Source: Erysipelotrichaceae bacterium
Lineage (GTDB): Bacteria > Bacillota_I > Bacilli_A > Erysipelotrichales > Erysipelotrichaceae
Direction of reading: 5' to 3'
DNA length: 64,000 bases
Assembly: GCA_017431225.1 (NCBI GenBank)
Contig: JAFRLM010000025.1
Location: 1 to 64,000, forward strand
This document shows, piece after piece, positions 26,789 through 36,615 of this stretch. The notes below the pieces were generated by a model. It was not told the DNA's origin and did no database searches. It worked only from the letters and a program-made list of their open reading frames with translations. The translations under genes were made by a program, and so were the position numbers. Numbering within the stretch: the stretch's first letter is position 1; each line of letters starts with the position of its first letter.

Positions 26789-27744
26789 GCAATACCTGCC
26801 GTTTCCAGTAAGAAGCGCGCCATATGCTGGCGGGCGGCGATCAGATCGCCGGACTTTAAGGCTTTATCTGTCAAATGCAGCTTATCGAGGATCTTCAGGA
26901 TATCGCTGCGGTTCAGCATGCGTAAGGTCTCATACGCTTTCTTCACGCGGTAATCGGATTTGGACTTGGGACTTGTTTCTTTCAGGATCTGTGCCGTGTT
27001 CATGCCCTGATCACGCAGATAGGAGACCGTATAGAGAAAACGGTACTGATTCGCCAGCACCGAGATCAGATACGTATAATTCTGATTCATCTGCTCATAG
27101 ACATCCAGATAATAGAAAGCCCGGGAAAGGTCTTTCTCGGTGATCGCGTTGACGAGTTTGAAGATATCATCATCGAGTTCCGCCGGACAGAGCTTATCCA
27201 CGACTTTCTCGGTGCAGGTATCCCCATATAACATGAGTTTCCTGCAGGTGAGGTGCAGCATGCCCGTATCCCCGTGACTGCGTTCGATGATCAGATCGAC
27301 GCCCTGACGGGAGACTTTGAGCGGCAGCGAAGAGATATAGCCTCTCGCGTAATCGGCGAATTCCCAGGGTTTGAGTTTGCCAAAGGCAAAGACCCGCGCG
27401 TTCTTGACGATGATCTTGTAGGCGGCGCTGCTGTTCGGGAGCGCGGCGCCGGATTCATAGAAAACGAGATCACAGTTAAAGGAAGGATCGTTCACATAGG
27501 CTTCCAGTTCTTTCTTTTCCTTGTCTTCCATCTTACGGTAGAAGAAGGAAGGATGACGGATCATAATGAAAGAAGCCTCTCCGAAAAGGCTCTGGGAACG
27601 GGCAGCTTCGGTGATCTGCGCTACCGGCGTCTCGCCATTGCTGCCGTCAAAAGAATAGACCGCGTATTTGGGATATTTCTTACTCAGCTCATTGAGTTTG
27701 TCGTCGACCAGGAAATAGTCTTCACCGTAGACAAGATAAATCAT
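26785..27744 (-). CDS. holA: DNA polymerase III delta subunit
   Basis: HolA is the wrench subunit of the clamp loader and opens the sliding clamp. The protein has 319 residues, close to the family norm, and the N-terminal segment MIYLVYGEDYFLVDDKLN and the LFGEASFIMIRHPSFF region fit domain I. The family has no strict catalytic motif, so assignment rests on overall pattern. It is the first gene of holA-sdaA-U32. The start has no Shine-Dalgarno site and lies 8 nt after an extended -10 box, so the leader would be only 1-2 nt. Confidence 0.88.
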   Translation of the reverse strand: MIYLVYGEDYFLVDDKLNELSKKYPKYAVYSFDGSNGETPVAQITEAARSQSLFGEASFIMIRHPSFFYRKMEDKEKKELEAYVNDPSFNCDLVFYESGAALPNSSAAYKIIVKNARVFAFGKLKPWEFADYARGYISSLPLKVSRQGVDLIIERSHGDTGMLHLTCRKLMLYGDTCTEKVVDKLCPAELDDDIFKLVNAITEKDLSRAFYYLDVYEQMNQNYTYLISVLANQYRFLYTVSYLRDQGMNTAQILKETSPKSKSDYRVKKAYETLRMLNRSDILKILDKLHLTDKALKSGDLIAARQHMARFLLETAGIA

Positions 27745-27752
27745 ATCAATTA

Positions 27753-27761
27753 ATTATACCA
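27753..27761 (-). promoter_or_regulatory. holA promoter, extended -10
   Basis: TGGTATAAT on the minus strand is a perfect extended -10 element, with the hexamer at 27753-27758. It is 8 nt from the ATG. Confidence 0.7.
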
Positions 27762-27783
27762 CGCGCAGAGCGTCCCTCTCCGT

Positions 27784-27811
27784 ATAAAAGAAGGCAGCTA
27801 AGCTGCCTTCT
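27784..27811 (-). terminator. Rho-independent terminator of the alaS-greA operon
   Basis: A perfect 10-bp stem (AGAAGGCAGC at 27789-27798 with GCTGCCTTCT at 27802-27811) is followed by a TTTTAT run on the minus strand, 40 nt past greA. Confidence 0.85.
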
Positions 27812-27851
27812 CATTAAACTATTTTAGGTTTTCGGAAATCCTGTTTATGTA

Positions 27852-28325
27852 CTAGTGAACAGAGATGATCTGTACTTCGTAAGGTTCATCGACCTTAACG
27901 GTAACGGTATCGCCGACTCTCTTGTTCAGGATCGCTTCCGCAAGCGGAGTGACATTGGACAGACGTCCGTTGAGCGGATCGGCTTCGACTGTACCGACGA
28001 TCGTATAGACCAGGGTATTCCCGGTATCGAGTTCCTTGACCTCTACAGTGGAGCCCAGACGAACGAACTTTGTGGAACGGGAGCCGGAGATGACTTCCGC
28101 GTTACGGATCATATGTTCGAGTTCTTTGATACGGGCTTCGACCTGTGCCTGACGGTCTCTGGCAGCATCGTAGTCGGCGTTTTCGGAAAGGTCGCCCTGT
28201 GCACGTGCTGCTTTCAGCTCTTCAATGACTTCCGGTCTGGTTACATGGACCAGTTCATTTAACTCATTCTTTAAATTTTCTAAACCTTCTTCGGTTATAT
28301 AATTCTTTTCTTTATTTTCATCCAT
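27852..28325 (-). CDS. greA: Transcription elongation factor GreA
   Basis: GreA enters the RNA polymerase secondary channel and rescues backtracked complexes by stimulating transcript cleavage. It has 157 residues with an N-terminal coiled coil (about 10-80; the acidic DLSENADYDAA tip near residue 52) and a C-terminal FKBP-like domain (80-157). It is the last gene of the alaS operon, 17 nt after udk, with a GGGAGG site. Confidence 0.95.
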   Translation of the reverse strand: MDENKEKNYITEEGLENLKNELNELVHVTRPEVIEELKAARAQGDLSENADYDAARDRQAQVEARIKELEHMIRNAEVISGSRSTKFVRLGSTVEVKELDTGNTLVYTIVGTVEADPLNGRLSNVTPLAEAILNKRVGDTVTVKVDEPYEVQIISVH

Positions 28326-28342
28326 CTTCGTATACCTCCCGG

Positions 28343-28990
28343 TTATTTTATCATTTTATTCTGCAGAATACTATTGATTTTCGTCTCCAAGAGATCGACC
28401 GCCACCAGGTTCCTGCCACCGGAAGGAATGATGATGTCGGCATACTTCTTGGTCGGTTCGATGAATTCCTCGTGCATCACCCGTACCGTATTGCAGTACT
28501 GGTTGATGACCGATTCCATGGATCGTCCGCGCTCGATCATATCACGCTGCAGACGACGGATAAAGCGGATATCTGCCGGAGTATCCACAAATACCTTGAT
28601 ATCCAGTCTTTCGCGGATCGCGCTGTTTTCCAGGACGAAGAGTCCTTCGAGCACCATGACATTGGTCGGTTTGACGATCTCCGTGACATCGGAACGGGTA
28701 TGGTGAACATAGTCATAGGTCGGCTTTTCGATCTGTTCGCCCTTCTTCAGCATATCCAGATGGCGGATCAGAAGATCATGGTCGAAAGCGTTCGGATGGT
28801 CATAGTTCGTTTTCAGACGTTCCTCAAACGGGAGGAAGGACTGATCTTTGTAGTAGTCGTCTTCCTTGATGATCGTGACCGCATCGGAATCGCTGTAGGA
28901 TTCCTGGATACGGCGGGCAATGCTGGTCTTGCCGCTGGCAGAACCGCCCGAGATACCGATCAGGATCGTTTCTTTGTCGTCTAATAACAT
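28343..28990 (-). CDS. udk: Uridine kinase
   Basis: Udk phosphorylates uridine and cytidine with GTP or ATP in pyrimidine salvage. The protein has 215 residues with P-loop GGSASGKTS (near residue 15), the DHPNAFDHDL substrate motif (near 65) and the RRLQRD lid segment. The ATG overlaps the mltG stop by 10 nt and a GAGGAG site lies within mltG. The alaS-to-greA gene order matches B. subtilis closely. Confidence 0.95.
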   Translation of the reverse strand: MLLDDKETILIGISGGSASGKTSIARRIQESYSDSDAVTIIKEDDYYKDQSFLPFEERLKTNYDHPNAFDHDLLIRHLDMLKKGEQIEKPTYDYVHHTRSDVTEIVKPTNVMVLEGLFVLENSAIRERLDIKVFVDTPADIRFIRRLQRDMIERGRSMESVINQYCNTVRVMHEEFIEPTKKYADIIIPSGGRNLVAVDLLETKINSILQNKMIK

Positions 28991-30027
28991 GTTAAGTACT
29001 CCTCAACATTCCGCTGATGTTCCGCGAAATCTCTCGCGTAATGGACCGTACCGCCCTCATGGCAGACATCGGCGATGAAGAACAGATAACCTTCATTGCG
29101 GTCAGTCGGATTCAAAGTCGCGTAGAGCGCTTCCTTGCCCGGGCTGACGATCGGTCCCGGAGGAAGTCCCGGATAAAGATAGGTGTTATAGGGATCTTCG
29201 TAGTTCGCGTTATATTCGCATTCTGTCCAGTTCTGATCGTTTTCAAGATCGATCGCGTAACAGACGGTAACGGAACTCTGCAGCGGCATGTCGATCTCCA
29301 TGCGGTTATAGAAGACGCCGGCGATCGTGCCCATCTGCTCAAAGGAAGAAGATTCGTACTGGACGATGCTGGCAAGCGTGAAGATCTCATGGATGCTGAG
29401 TCCGCTCTTATCGAATTCACCGCGCAGTTCATCGTATACAGCAGCAGTGTTGTCGAGGATCTTCGTTGTCACCGTTTCCATATCCGTATCACGCAGGAAG
29501 GTGTAGGTATCCGGGAAGAGATAACCCTCAAGCGGATGACGGACTTTGTTGCCGAGTACTTCGTCCGTAAGGAATCCGTACTCGCCGATCCATCTTCTGA
29601 CATTATCCTCATTGTCCCAGTAGGCAATGAGTTCGTCCTTATCGAGATTTGTTGAATCCGCGATCTTGGCCGCGAAATCCTTCAGCCAGTCTCCTTCGAT
29701 AAAGGTGATCGAAACTGTGTCCTGAATGATGTTTTTGGAATCACTCAGATAATCGATCAGTGTCGGCAGATCCGCCGCCGGGATCTCATATTTGCCGGCT
29801 TTGAAGTTCGAGGGATGCAGGAAGCGGGAATAGTAATACGCTAAAGTACCGCTGTTGATAAAGCCTTCTTCCTCAAGGTTGGCGAAGACTTCGCGCGGAT
29901 AGCTGTTTTCCGCGATCACAAAGGAACCGCTGCTCAGAGCGCCTCTGACTGTGTTGCGGTAAACAACGAAAGAGAGTCCGCCGATCGCGATCAGCAGCGC
30001 AAGGATCAGTCCTAAAAGCTTTTTCAT
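28981..30027 (-). CDS. mltG: Endolytic murein transglycosylase MltG
   Basis: MltG is anchored in the membrane and cleaves nascent glycan strands, setting their length. The protein has 348 residues: one N-terminal transmembrane segment (about 3-22) and a YceG domain. The catalytic region reads ASIVQYESS; the Glu before Ser-Ser corresponds to the catalytic Glu, and the more usual first Glu of VEKE is Gln. PGLPPGPI near residue 290 is a family hallmark. The start is ATG at 30027, just after the DUF1292 stop. It is a known peptidoglycan partner in PASTA-kinase organisms, and prkC is in this window. Confidence 0.93.
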   Translation of the reverse strand: MKKLLGLILALLIAIGGLSFVVYRNTVRGALSSGSFVIAENSYPREVFANLEEEGFINSGTLAYYYSRFLHPSNFKAGKYEIPAADLPTLIDYLSDSKNIIQDTVSITFIEGDWLKDFAAKIADSTNLDKDELIAYWDNEDNVRRWIGEYGFLTDEVLGNKVRHPLEGYLFPDTYTFLRDTDMETVTTKILDNTAAVYDELRGEFDKSGLSIHEIFTLASIVQYESSSFEQMGTIAGVFYNRMEIDMPLQSSVTVCYAIDLENDQNWTECEYNANYEDPYNTYLYPGLPPGPIVSPGKEALYATLNPTDRNEGYLFFIADVCHEGGTVHYARDFAEHQRNVEEYLTCY

Positions 30028-30028
30028 A

Positions 30029-30265
30029 CTATTCTTCGTCTCCGAATGCGCCGGAGAAGATCTCTTCCGCGATCGCAAGCTGTTCTTCATCTTCTACGAT
30101 CTCGATCGATTGCTCGTCGCCGACACGGAACAGGTAAGCCTGATCACTGTTATCAGGGTCTTCAACGAGCACATATTGGGAACCGTCGTTCTCATAGGTC
30201 AAAAGGATCTTGAAGGCGCGTTCGACACCGGTGTCGTCTGTAATGTAGATCTGGTTCTCGTCCAT
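30029..30265 (-). CDS. DUF1292 family protein (YrzB-like)
   Basis: This small, very acidic protein has 78 residues and lies at the usual place between ruvX and mltG. Its function is unknown. DETGVERAF- and LVEDPDNSDQAYLFRV-type segments mark the family. It starts 1 nt after ruvX ends and stops 1 nt before mltG starts. Confidence 0.88.
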   Translation of the reverse strand: MDENQIYITDDTGVERAFKILLTYENDGSQYVLVEDPDNSDQAYLFRVGDEQSIEIVEDEEQLAIAEEIFSGAFGDEE

Positions 30266-30266
30266 G

Positions 30267-30686
30267 TTATCCTTTCTTGCGGTCCAGATACGTCTGCAGG
30301 ATGGTCGAGGCAGCCATCTGGTCCACGTTCGCTTTACGCTTCTTACGGTCGGTATTGAGACCGGCCATCGTCTTTAATGCCATGACTGTGGTCAGACGTT
30401 CATCTTCCAGAACGACCTCCACATTTCTTTCTTCCTCAAGCGCAGCCTTGAAGTCTTCTGAAAGCTGGGCTTTTTCACCGATCGCCCCGTTCATGTGCTT
30501 CGGATAGCCGAGCACAACTGTCTTGATGTCATAACGGTCGATGTATTCCAGCGTCTTTTCAAAAGCGGCATCGTAGTCCCCTTCCGCGAAACGAAAAGTC
30601 TCTTTCATCAGAGCCATCTTTTCGTCGGCTGAGGAGAGTGCGATGCCTAAAGTACGGCTGCCGAGATCAAGTCCCAGGATCCGCAC
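30267..30686 (-). CDS. ruvX: Putative Holliday junction resolvase / pre-16S rRNA nuclease YqgF
   Basis: The protein has 139 residues and an RNase H-like fold. The catalytic acidic residues are visible in GLDLGSRTLG (Asp6 region), LEDERLTT (near residue 96) and VDQMAAS (near 123). Family members have been linked both to junction resolution and to 16S rRNA 5'-end maturation. It follows ireB by 2 nt. Confidence 0.93.
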   Translation of the reverse strand: MRILGLDLGSRTLGIALSSADEKMALMKETFRFAEGDYDAAFEKTLEYIDRYDIKTVVLGYPKHMNGAIGEKAQLSEDFKAALEEERNVEVVLEDERLTTVMALKTMAGLNTDRKKRKANVDQMAASTILQTYLDRKKG

Positions 30687-30688
30687 GT

Positions 30689-30943
30689 TTATTTGCTTTC
30701 CAGGTAGGAACGGACGAGTTCCTCGATGATCTCGTAGCGTTCGACTTTCTGAATGTTCGAACGGGCATTGTTATGGCTGGAGATATATGCCGGGTCACCG
30801 GAGATCAGATATCCGGAGAGCTGGTTGACGGCATTGTATCCGCGTTCTTCCAGTGCCTGCTGAACGGATTTAAGGAGCTGTTTCGTGTACTCTCTTTCGA
30901 CATCTTTGGAAGAGAATAACATAGTTGAAGATCTGTCTGCCAT
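30689..30943 (-). CDS. ireB: IreB family regulatory phosphoprotein (UPF0297)
   Basis: IreB is a small dimeric protein phosphorylated by the PASTA kinase IreK in Enterococcus, where it tunes cephalosporin resistance. This protein has 84 residues, and the conserved core [20 protein letters not shown] (near 35-54) is clear. N-terminal Ser and Thr residues (SST near residue 5-7) sit where the enterococcal phosphothreonines are. The matching kinase and phosphatase genes are at 51.5-53.9 kb. It begins 1 nt after the alaS stop. Confidence 0.93.
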   Translation of the reverse strand: MADRSSTMLFSSKDVEREYTKQLLKSVQQALEERGYNAVNQLSGYLISGDPAYISSHNNARSNIQKVERYEIIEELVRSYLESK

Positions 30944-30944
30944 A

Positions 30945-33569
30945 CTAAGCCTCCTGTTTTAAAATATAGTTTTCAATTTTATTGAGAAGTTCTTTTGCGT
31001 TTCCGTTCTCACCACCGCCCTGTGCGGTATCCGGGCGTCCGCCGCCGCGGCCGTTGCACTGTGCGGAGATGAATTTCACGAGATTGTTAGCGCTGTATCC
31101 GGCTTTGACCCATTCCTGAGACATCGTGACGACATAAGCGATCTTTTCACCCTGTTCATTCAGGACGACAACGAGGCCTTCCTTCAGCTTCTCACGGATC
31201 GTATTGGCATATTCCTTTAAGAACTGGTCGGAATCCTTGAGGTGAACGAGCAGGTACTCTCTGCCTTCGAATTCCTTCGCGTCATTGGTCAGGACATCCG
31301 CTTCGATCTGGTTGAGCTGTGTCTGCAGTTTCTTGTTTTCATCCTTGAGCTCTTTTGCTTCATTCAGCATGATCTCAATACGGTTGCGGATCTGACCGAC
31401 ACTTTTCAGTCCGAGCAGGTCACGCAGAGCGCGGAGCTGCAGCTCTTCGTCCTTGTTGTCTTCGTAAGCGTTGTATTTGGTCTCCGCTTCGATACGGCGG
31501 ATACCGGAACCGATAGATTCCTCGGAACGGATCTTGTAGCAGCCAAGTTCCGCGGTATTGGAAGCATGTGTACCGCCGCAGAATTCCTTGGACGGGCCCA
31601 TGGTGACGACGCGTACGCTGTCACCGTATTTTTCATTAAACAGTGCGACTGCACCGGTCTTCTTTGCTTCTTCGACCGGCAGGACTTCGGTACTGACGTC
31701 ATAGCCGGCAAAGATATAGGAGTTGACGAGCTTTTCGACTTTATCGAGATCTTCTTCGGAGATCTTCTCGAAATGTGTGAAGTCGAAACGGCTGTAATTC
31801 TCACAGACATAAGAACCGGCCTGGGCGATATGATCGCCGAGGACAGCTTTCAGGGCAGCCTGCAGAAGATGGACAGAGGAATGATTCGCCTTGATCCTTT
31901 CTCTGCGGGCGGCATCGATCTTGGCGCAGAGCTTATCACCTTCTTTGATCGTTCCCTTAGTGACTTTGACATGATGCAGATACTGGCCGTTCGGCGCTTT
32001 CTGCACATCCTTGACTTCTGCTTCGATATCGTTATTCGTTAATACACCGGTATCGGCGATCTGGCCGCCGCTTTCGGCATAGAAGCAGCTTCTGTCGAGA
32101 ACGACTTCGCCTTCATCCTCTAAGAAATCAACACGGACACTGTCCTTGAACAGAGCAACGACTGTACCCTCGTCTTCATACTGGCTGTAGCCGCTGAAGA
32201 AGAACGGTGTGTTGAGCTCGAGCAGATCCTTGGACTGGTTGTGCATGGAGTCGGTATTTCCTCTGGCGGAAGAAGCCATCGCCTTCTGCACGTTCATGCA
32301 GCGTTCGAATCCTTCGAGGTCGCATTTTAAGCCGTGGTCTTCGGCTGCCTCAACGGTCATCTCCTTCGGGAAACCGTAGGTATCATGAAGCTTGAAGATC
32401 ACTTCGCCAGACAGGACACCATTCTCAGCTTTGGCGATCGCTTCATCAAGAAGCTTTTCGCCATTGTTCAGTGTCTCCAGGAAGGACTGTTCTTCCTTCT
32501 TGATCAGCTTCTGAACGAATTCCTGCTTTTCGCCAAGATACGGATAGTAATCCTTCATGATCTCAGTTACAGTCGGAACGAGTTCATAAAGGAAGGCATG
32601 CTGAATGCCGAGCTTACGGGCAAAACGCATTGCTCTGCGCAGTACACGGCGTAAGACATAACCGCGTCCTTCGTTGGAGAAGTTCGCGCCGTCGCTTAAG
32701 GCAAAGGTAACAGTACGGACATGGTCGGCGATGACACGGTAAGCCATCTTGTATTCACCGCTGTACGGGCAGTTTGTATACGTCTCTGTCTTACGGATGA
32801 TCGGTAAGAACAGATCGGTATCAAAGTTCGTTTCGCCGTCCTGGATCAAGCATACGAGACGCTCAAGACCCATACCGGTATCGATGTTCTTCTGCGGAAG
32901 TTCCTTGTATTCGCTTCTGGGCGTTCCCGGTTTTGCGTCGTACTGGGAGAAGACGACGTTCCAGACTTCAACGTAACGGTCATTTTCCATCTCTTCGAAG
33001 AAAAGACGTTCGCCGATCCCCTTGGGGTCATATGCCGGACCGCGGTCATAGTAGATCTCGGTATCCGGTCCGGACGGGCCTTCACCGATCTCCCAGAAGT
33101 TATCGGGGGATTTCAGGATATGGGAAGGATCGACGTGGCATACCTTCGTCCAGATCTCATATGCTTCGTTATCATCCGGATAAACGGTGATATAGAGCTT
33201 ATCCTTATCGAAACCGACCCACTGTTCGGATGTCAGGAACTCCCAGGCAAACGGGATCGCTTCCTTCTTGAAGTAATCACCGATCGAGAAGTTACCGAGC
33301 ATTTCGAAGAACGTATGGTGACGGGCTGTCTTTCCGACGTTCTCGATATCGTTGGTACGGATGGATTTCTGCGCATTGGTGATGCGTCTGTTTTTCGGCT
33401 TTTCACGGCCGTCAAAGTATTTCTTTAAAGCGGCGACACCGGCGTTGATCCATAAAAGGCTCGGATCATCGACCGGGATCAGGCTCGCGCTTGGTTCTAC
33501 CATATGTCCTTTGGAAACGAAATAGTCCAGGAACATTTGTCTTATTTCACTACTGCTTCTTTTTTTCAT
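30945..33569 (-). CDS. alaS: Alanyl-tRNA synthetase
   Basis: AlaRS charges tRNA(Ala) and hydrolyses Ser- and Gly-tRNA(Ala). It has 874 residues with the class II catalytic domain (1-250), the tRNA-recognition domain, the editing domain with HSSVHLL (near 562) and CGGTH (near 665), and the C-Ala domain with a glycine-rich end ([12 protein letters not shown]). The start is ATG at 33569 with a GGAGGAAT site; an in-frame start at 33587 overlaps that site. Its leader is too short for a T-box. Confidence 0.97.
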   Translation of the reverse strand: MKKRSSSEIRQMFLDYFVSKGHMVEPSASLIPVDDPSLLWINAGVAALKKYFDGREKPKNRRITNAQKSIRTNDIENVGKTARHHTFFEMLGNFSIGDYFKKEAIPFAWEFLTSEQWVGFDKDKLYITVYPDDNEAYEIWTKVCHVDPSHILKSPDNFWEIGEGPSGPDTEIYYDRGPAYDPKGIGERLFFEEMENDRYVEVWNVVFSQYDAKPGTPRSEYKELPQKNIDTGMGLERLVCLIQDGETNFDTDLFLPIIRKTETYTNCPYSGEYKMAYRVIADHVRTVTFALSDGANFSNEGRGYVLRRVLRRAMRFARKLGIQHAFLYELVPTVTEIMKDYYPYLGEKQEFVQKLIKKEEQSFLETLNNGEKLLDEAIAKAENGVLSGEVIFKLHDTYGFPKEMTVEAAEDHGLKCDLEGFERCMNVQKAMASSARGNTDSMHNQSKDLLELNTPFFFSGYSQYEDEGTVVALFKDSVRVDFLEDEGEVVLDRSCFYAESGGQIADTGVLTNNDIEAEVKDVQKAPNGQYLHHVKVTKGTIKEGDKLCAKIDAARRERIKANHSSVHLLQAALKAVLGDHIAQAGSYVCENYSRFDFTHFEKISEEDLDKVEKLVNSYIFAGYDVSTEVLPVEEAKKTGAVALFNEKYGDSVRVVTMGPSKEFCGGTHASNTAELGCYKIRSEESIGSGIRRIEAETKYNAYEDNKDEELQLRALRDLLGLKSVGQIRNRIEIMLNEAKELKDENKKLQTQLNQIEADVLTNDAKEFEGREYLLVHLKDSDQFLKEYANTIREKLKEGLVVVLNEQGEKIAYVVTMSQEWVKAGYSANNLVKFISAQCNGRGGGRPDTAQGGGENGNAKELLNKIENYILKQEA

Positions 33570-33606
33570 CGTAATTCCTCCAAACAATACAAAAAACTCT
33601 CACACT

Positions 33607-33615
33607 ATTTTAACA
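33607..33615 (-). promoter_or_regulatory. alaS operon promoter, extended -10
   Basis: TGTTAAAAT on the minus strand is an extended -10 element about 38 nt upstream of the alaS start. No convincing -35 box is visible. It would drive the whole alaS-ireB-ruvX-mltG-udk-greA unit. Confidence 0.6.
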
Positions 33616-33651
33616 CAACCAAAGAACTTTAGAAATAAGATATATCGCGCG

Positions 33652-33678
33652 CAAAAAGCAGGATCATCTGATCCTGCT
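33652..33678 (-). terminator. Rho-independent terminator after the HerA-like gene
   Basis: A 10-bp stem (AGCAGGATCA at 33657-33666 with TGATCCTGCT at 33669-33678) is followed by TTTTTG on the minus strand, 12 nt after the stop codon. Confidence 0.82.
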
Positions 33679-33690
33679 CATTTGATTTGA

Positions 33691-35220
33691 TTAACGCTTT
33701 TTGAGGATACCGAGGATGGATCTTGTCAGCTCGCGTCCGACGGTATTGAAAACGGTGCGCTTCAGACTGTTCAGTGTGGTCTGACGCTGACGGCGTTCTC
33801 TCTCCTCTTCTTTCTGACGGGCTTTCTCTTCGGCAAGGCGCTGTTTTTCTTCCTCTTTCGCCTGCTTTTCCGCTTCCTTGGCAGCCTGTTTGTTTGCTTC
33901 TTCCTCTTCCTTTTCCTTGCGTTTCTTTTCCGCTTCTTCGGCTAAGAGTTCAAATGCGGATTCGCGGTCGAGCGGTGTGTCATATTTCTCAGCAAGAGAA
34001 TCGAACGCGGTCAGCTGCAGGATCATGGATGCCGGTAAAGCACCATCCTTGCTCTGCGGCGGATAAAGGATGTGGGTACGTTCAACGATGGAGGGAACAC
34101 CCTTCGCGTCGATGAAGGAGACAAGCGTTTCGCCGATCCCCAGTTCCAGGATGACTTCGCTGGTCTTGAAGTTCGGGTTCGAGCGGAATGTGTCGGCAGC
34201 GGCATTGACCTTCTTGATCTCGGCCGGAGTGTAGGCACGCAGACCATGCTGGATACGGTTGCCCAGCTGACCGAGAACGGAATCCGGAAGATCGTTCGGG
34301 GTCTGGGTGACGAAGTAAACGCCGACGCCCTTGGAGCGGATCAGACGTACGACCTGATTGATCTTTTCCAGTAAGGCGGACGGGCAGTTATCGAACAGCA
34401 GATGTGCTTCATCAAAGAAGAAGACCATCTTTGGTTTATCAAGATCACCGACTTCCGGCAGCAGCTCATAGAGCTCACTCAGCATCCACAGCATGAATGT
34501 GGAGTAAAGACGCGGTTTCTGGAAAAGCTTTTCGCATTCCAGGATATTGATATAGCCGCGGCCGTCAGAATCGAATTTCAGCCAGTCATTGAGATCCAGA
34601 GCCGGTTCCCCGAAGAAATGATCCGCGCCCTCGTTTTCAAGTGTCAGCAGTGAACGGATCAGAGCACCGACGCTCTGCTTGGAGACATTACCGTATGTCA
34701 GAGTGATCTCATCGGCATTGTCGGCAACATACTGCAGCACAGAACGCAGGTCCTTGATGTCGATCAGTAAAAGTCCGTTATCATCAGCGATACGGAAAGC
34801 GATATTCAGAACGCCGTCCTGGGCATCGGTAAGACCCATGATGTTGGATAAAAGGATCGGGCCCATATCCGAGATCGTCGCGCGTACCGGATGGCCCTTT
34901 TCACCAAAGACATCCCAGAAAGTGACCGGGAAGGATTTGTAGGTAAAGCCCTTCTTGTCCATACCCAGTTTTTCGATATTCTTACGGTTTCCTTCACTGT
35001 CTGTGCCAGGTTCGGCAAGACCGGTCAGGTCGCCCTTGATATCGGCTGCAAATACCGGGACCCCGGCATCTGAGAAAGATTCCGCGAGAACACGCAGAGT
35101 CGTCGTCTTACCGGTACCGGTAGCACCTGCGATCAGTCCGTGGCGGTTTGCCCGGGAAAGTTCCAGATACTGTTCATTCTCATTTTTGGAAATCCAGATT
35201 TTTCCATCTCCTGTATACAT
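33691..35220 (-). CDS. HerA-like (DUF853) ATP-binding protein
   Basis: The protein has 509 residues. Walker A GATGTGKTTT is near residue 32 and Walker B FFFDEAHLLF is near 270. The C-terminal 110 residues are a highly charged Lys/Glu helix followed by a short hydrophobic-basic tail. The family is related to HerA/FtsK-type translocases; its cellular role is not settled. The start has an AGGAGG site 9 nt upstream. It is probably the last gene of the rdgB operon, 28 nt after the phosphoesterase gene. Confidence 0.85.
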   Translation of the reverse strand: MYTGDGKIWISKNENEQYLELSRANRHGLIAGATGTGKTTTLRVLAESFSDAGVPVFAADIKGDLTGLAEPGTDSEGNRKNIEKLGMDKKGFTYKSFPVTFWDVFGEKGHPVRATISDMGPILLSNIMGLTDAQDGVLNIAFRIADDNGLLLIDIKDLRSVLQYVADNADEITLTYGNVSKQSVGALIRSLLTLENEGADHFFGEPALDLNDWLKFDSDGRGYINILECEKLFQKPRLYSTFMLWMLSELYELLPEVGDLDKPKMVFFFDEAHLLFDNCPSALLEKINQVVRLIRSKGVGVYFVTQTPNDLPDSVLGQLGNRIQHGLRAYTPAEIKKVNAAADTFRSNPNFKTSEVILELGIGETLVSFIDAKGVPSIVERTHILYPPQSKDGALPASMILQLTAFDSLAEKYDTPLDRESAFELLAEEAEKKRKEKEEEEANKQAAKEAEKQAKEEEKQRLAEEKARQKEEERERRQRQTTLNSLKRTVFNTVGRELTRSILGILKKR

Positions 35221-35248
35221 AAGCTCGAACCTCCTTATGTTTATTTAA

Positions 35249-35704
35249 TTATAAATCAATCCGCTTTACGTTGACCACGTCTTGCGTGATTTCAATATAG
35301 GCGAAACACGGCCGGGAACCGTCGTGATTGGAAGCGGCGGAACCGGGATTGATGAGCCGGACACCATTCACCGTTTCATCGATAAACAGATGCAGATGCC
35401 CGAAAAAGACGAGATCGCATCCCTTCGCTTTTGCGGCATTGCTCATGGCGTTAAGATCGGCGTTGCCAAGGGTATGTCCGTGACACATGAAGATCTTATG
35501 TCCCTCGATCTCCAGCTCGCGGTAGAGCGGAAAATCAGCGCGGTCGCAGTTTCCCTTCACTGAGGCAAAAGGACGCAGATCATCGGCGTCCATCAGAGAA
35601 TCTCCGCAGTGCAGATAATAATCCGCTGCCGGATAAAGAGCATCAATGCGTGATAAGACTTCGCGGTGTCCGTGAATGTCCGACAGTAAAACGATCTTCT
35701 TCAT
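35249..35704 (-). CDS. YfcE/MJ0936-type metallophosphoesterase
   Basis: This calcineurin-like phosphodiesterase has 151 residues. The metal motifs are all present: SDIHGH (near residue 8), GDSLMD (near 34), GNCD (near 51), GHT (near 77) and GHLH (near 98). Substrate in the cell is unknown. The ATG at 35704 overlaps the carboxypeptidase gene by 4 nt; an in-frame upstream start at 35740 is less likely. In many Bacillota it follows rdgB directly; here three genes lie between. Confidence 0.9.
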   Translation of the reverse strand: MKKIVLLSDIHGHREVLSRIDALYPAADYYLHCGDSLMDADDLRPFASVKGNCDRADFPLYRELEIEGHKIFMCHGHTLGNADLNAMSNAAKAKGCDLVFFGHLHLFIDETVNGVRLINPGSAASNHDGSRPCFAYIEITQDVVNVKRIDL

Positions 35705-36615
35705 CCCTTCTTTACCTGATCGATAAAGGCTTTTGTGCAATATCGTAAATGGATATAGGGTTCATTATTGTAAACACGGCGGATAAAGCCGTATTCCTCG
35801 ACATTCTGCAGCAGCCAGGCGATCTTTCTTTCAGCGTCGGCGCCAATATCGTTGAAGGAAACATCGATCGCAAGACCAGTCTGGTGTTCGTTGTGTCCCG
35901 GCGGGATCGAGGATTCGCCGGCCCTGTATTCCTCTTCAAGATCCGTGTAGGAAACATACGCCTTCTCGATATTCATACCGCCGCAGAAACCGCCGTAACG
36001 GTCAGCCAGCGCATCACACATATGGGTAAGATCATTCTGCATATCGGTGCGGATCTGTATGCCTTCGTCAAATCCGATCGTGGACGCGTCGACTAGACCC
36101 ATCGGGATACGGTTGGCGATCGTTGTTTTTTCATTCAGGACGATATTGAGAAAATCCGGGGTGCGGCTGAGTTCGGCGTTCGGATAATAGGGATCGCCGT
36201 TGCGCAGCCAGAAAAGAACTTCATTGGTGGAATAAGCCGAGAGAAGATTCAGGGCGATGTCCTGACCGTTTTCATATTTCAGCGTCTCTTCCGCAAAGGC
36301 GACGATATCGTATTTCGTCAGATAGTTGACATCGCGCATCAGTTCACGGTAGTACTCGACATGATAGATATTGAATCCCGGTGCTTCGATCAGATCGATG
36401 AAATAGCTGGGTTCGATCGCGTATTCGATGATGTAATTGACGGCGTCATCGTCCAGATACTCGTCGATCAGCTTTCTGGCCTGCTTGTCCTGATAAGGAT
36501 AACGGGAAAGACGGTCAAAACGGGTATTCATCCGGATATAAGCGCCTAAGAAGATCAGAATGATCACCATAACGGTGATCGCGCGGTTGCGCATGTCACG
36601 GTCACGCAGGATCAT
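35701..36615 (-). CDS. VanY-type D-alanyl-D-alanine carboxypeptidase
   Basis: This zinc peptidase trims the terminal D-Ala of peptidoglycan stem peptides. It has 304 residues with one N-terminal membrane anchor (about residues 12-28), a linker of about 160 residues and the VanY domain. The metal ligands are in HQTGLAIDV (His and Asp) and the final His in EPYIHLRY, where the more common Trp-His is Ile-His. The start is ATG at 36615, overlapping the trmL stop by 4 nt (ATGA). Confidence 0.86.
   Translation of the reverse strand: MILRDRDMRNRAITVMVIILIFLGAYIRMNTRFDRLSRYPYQDKQARKLIDEYLDDDAVNYIIEYAIEPSYFIDLIEAPGFNIYHVEYYRELMRDVNYLTKYDIVAFAEETLKYENGQDIALNLLSAYSTNEVLFWLRNGDPYYPNAELSRTPDFLNIVLNEKTTIANRIPMGLVDASTIGFDEGIQIRTDMQNDLTHMCDALADRYGGFCGGMNIEKAYVSYTDLEEEYRAGESSIPPGHNEHQTGLAIDVSFNDIGADAERKIAWLLQNVEEYGFIRRVYNNEPYIHLRYCTKAFIDQVKKG

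Noticed and set aside
31242..32042. A 266-codon open frame opposite alaS, and similar ones opposite xerD, ftsA and the CNNM genes
   Set aside because: All lie over well-identified genes and have compositions typical of reverse frames.
33570..33690. A possible T-box upstream of alaS
   Set aside because: The gap is too short, and the T-box motif is absent. Only a promoter and the terminator of the next gene are seen.
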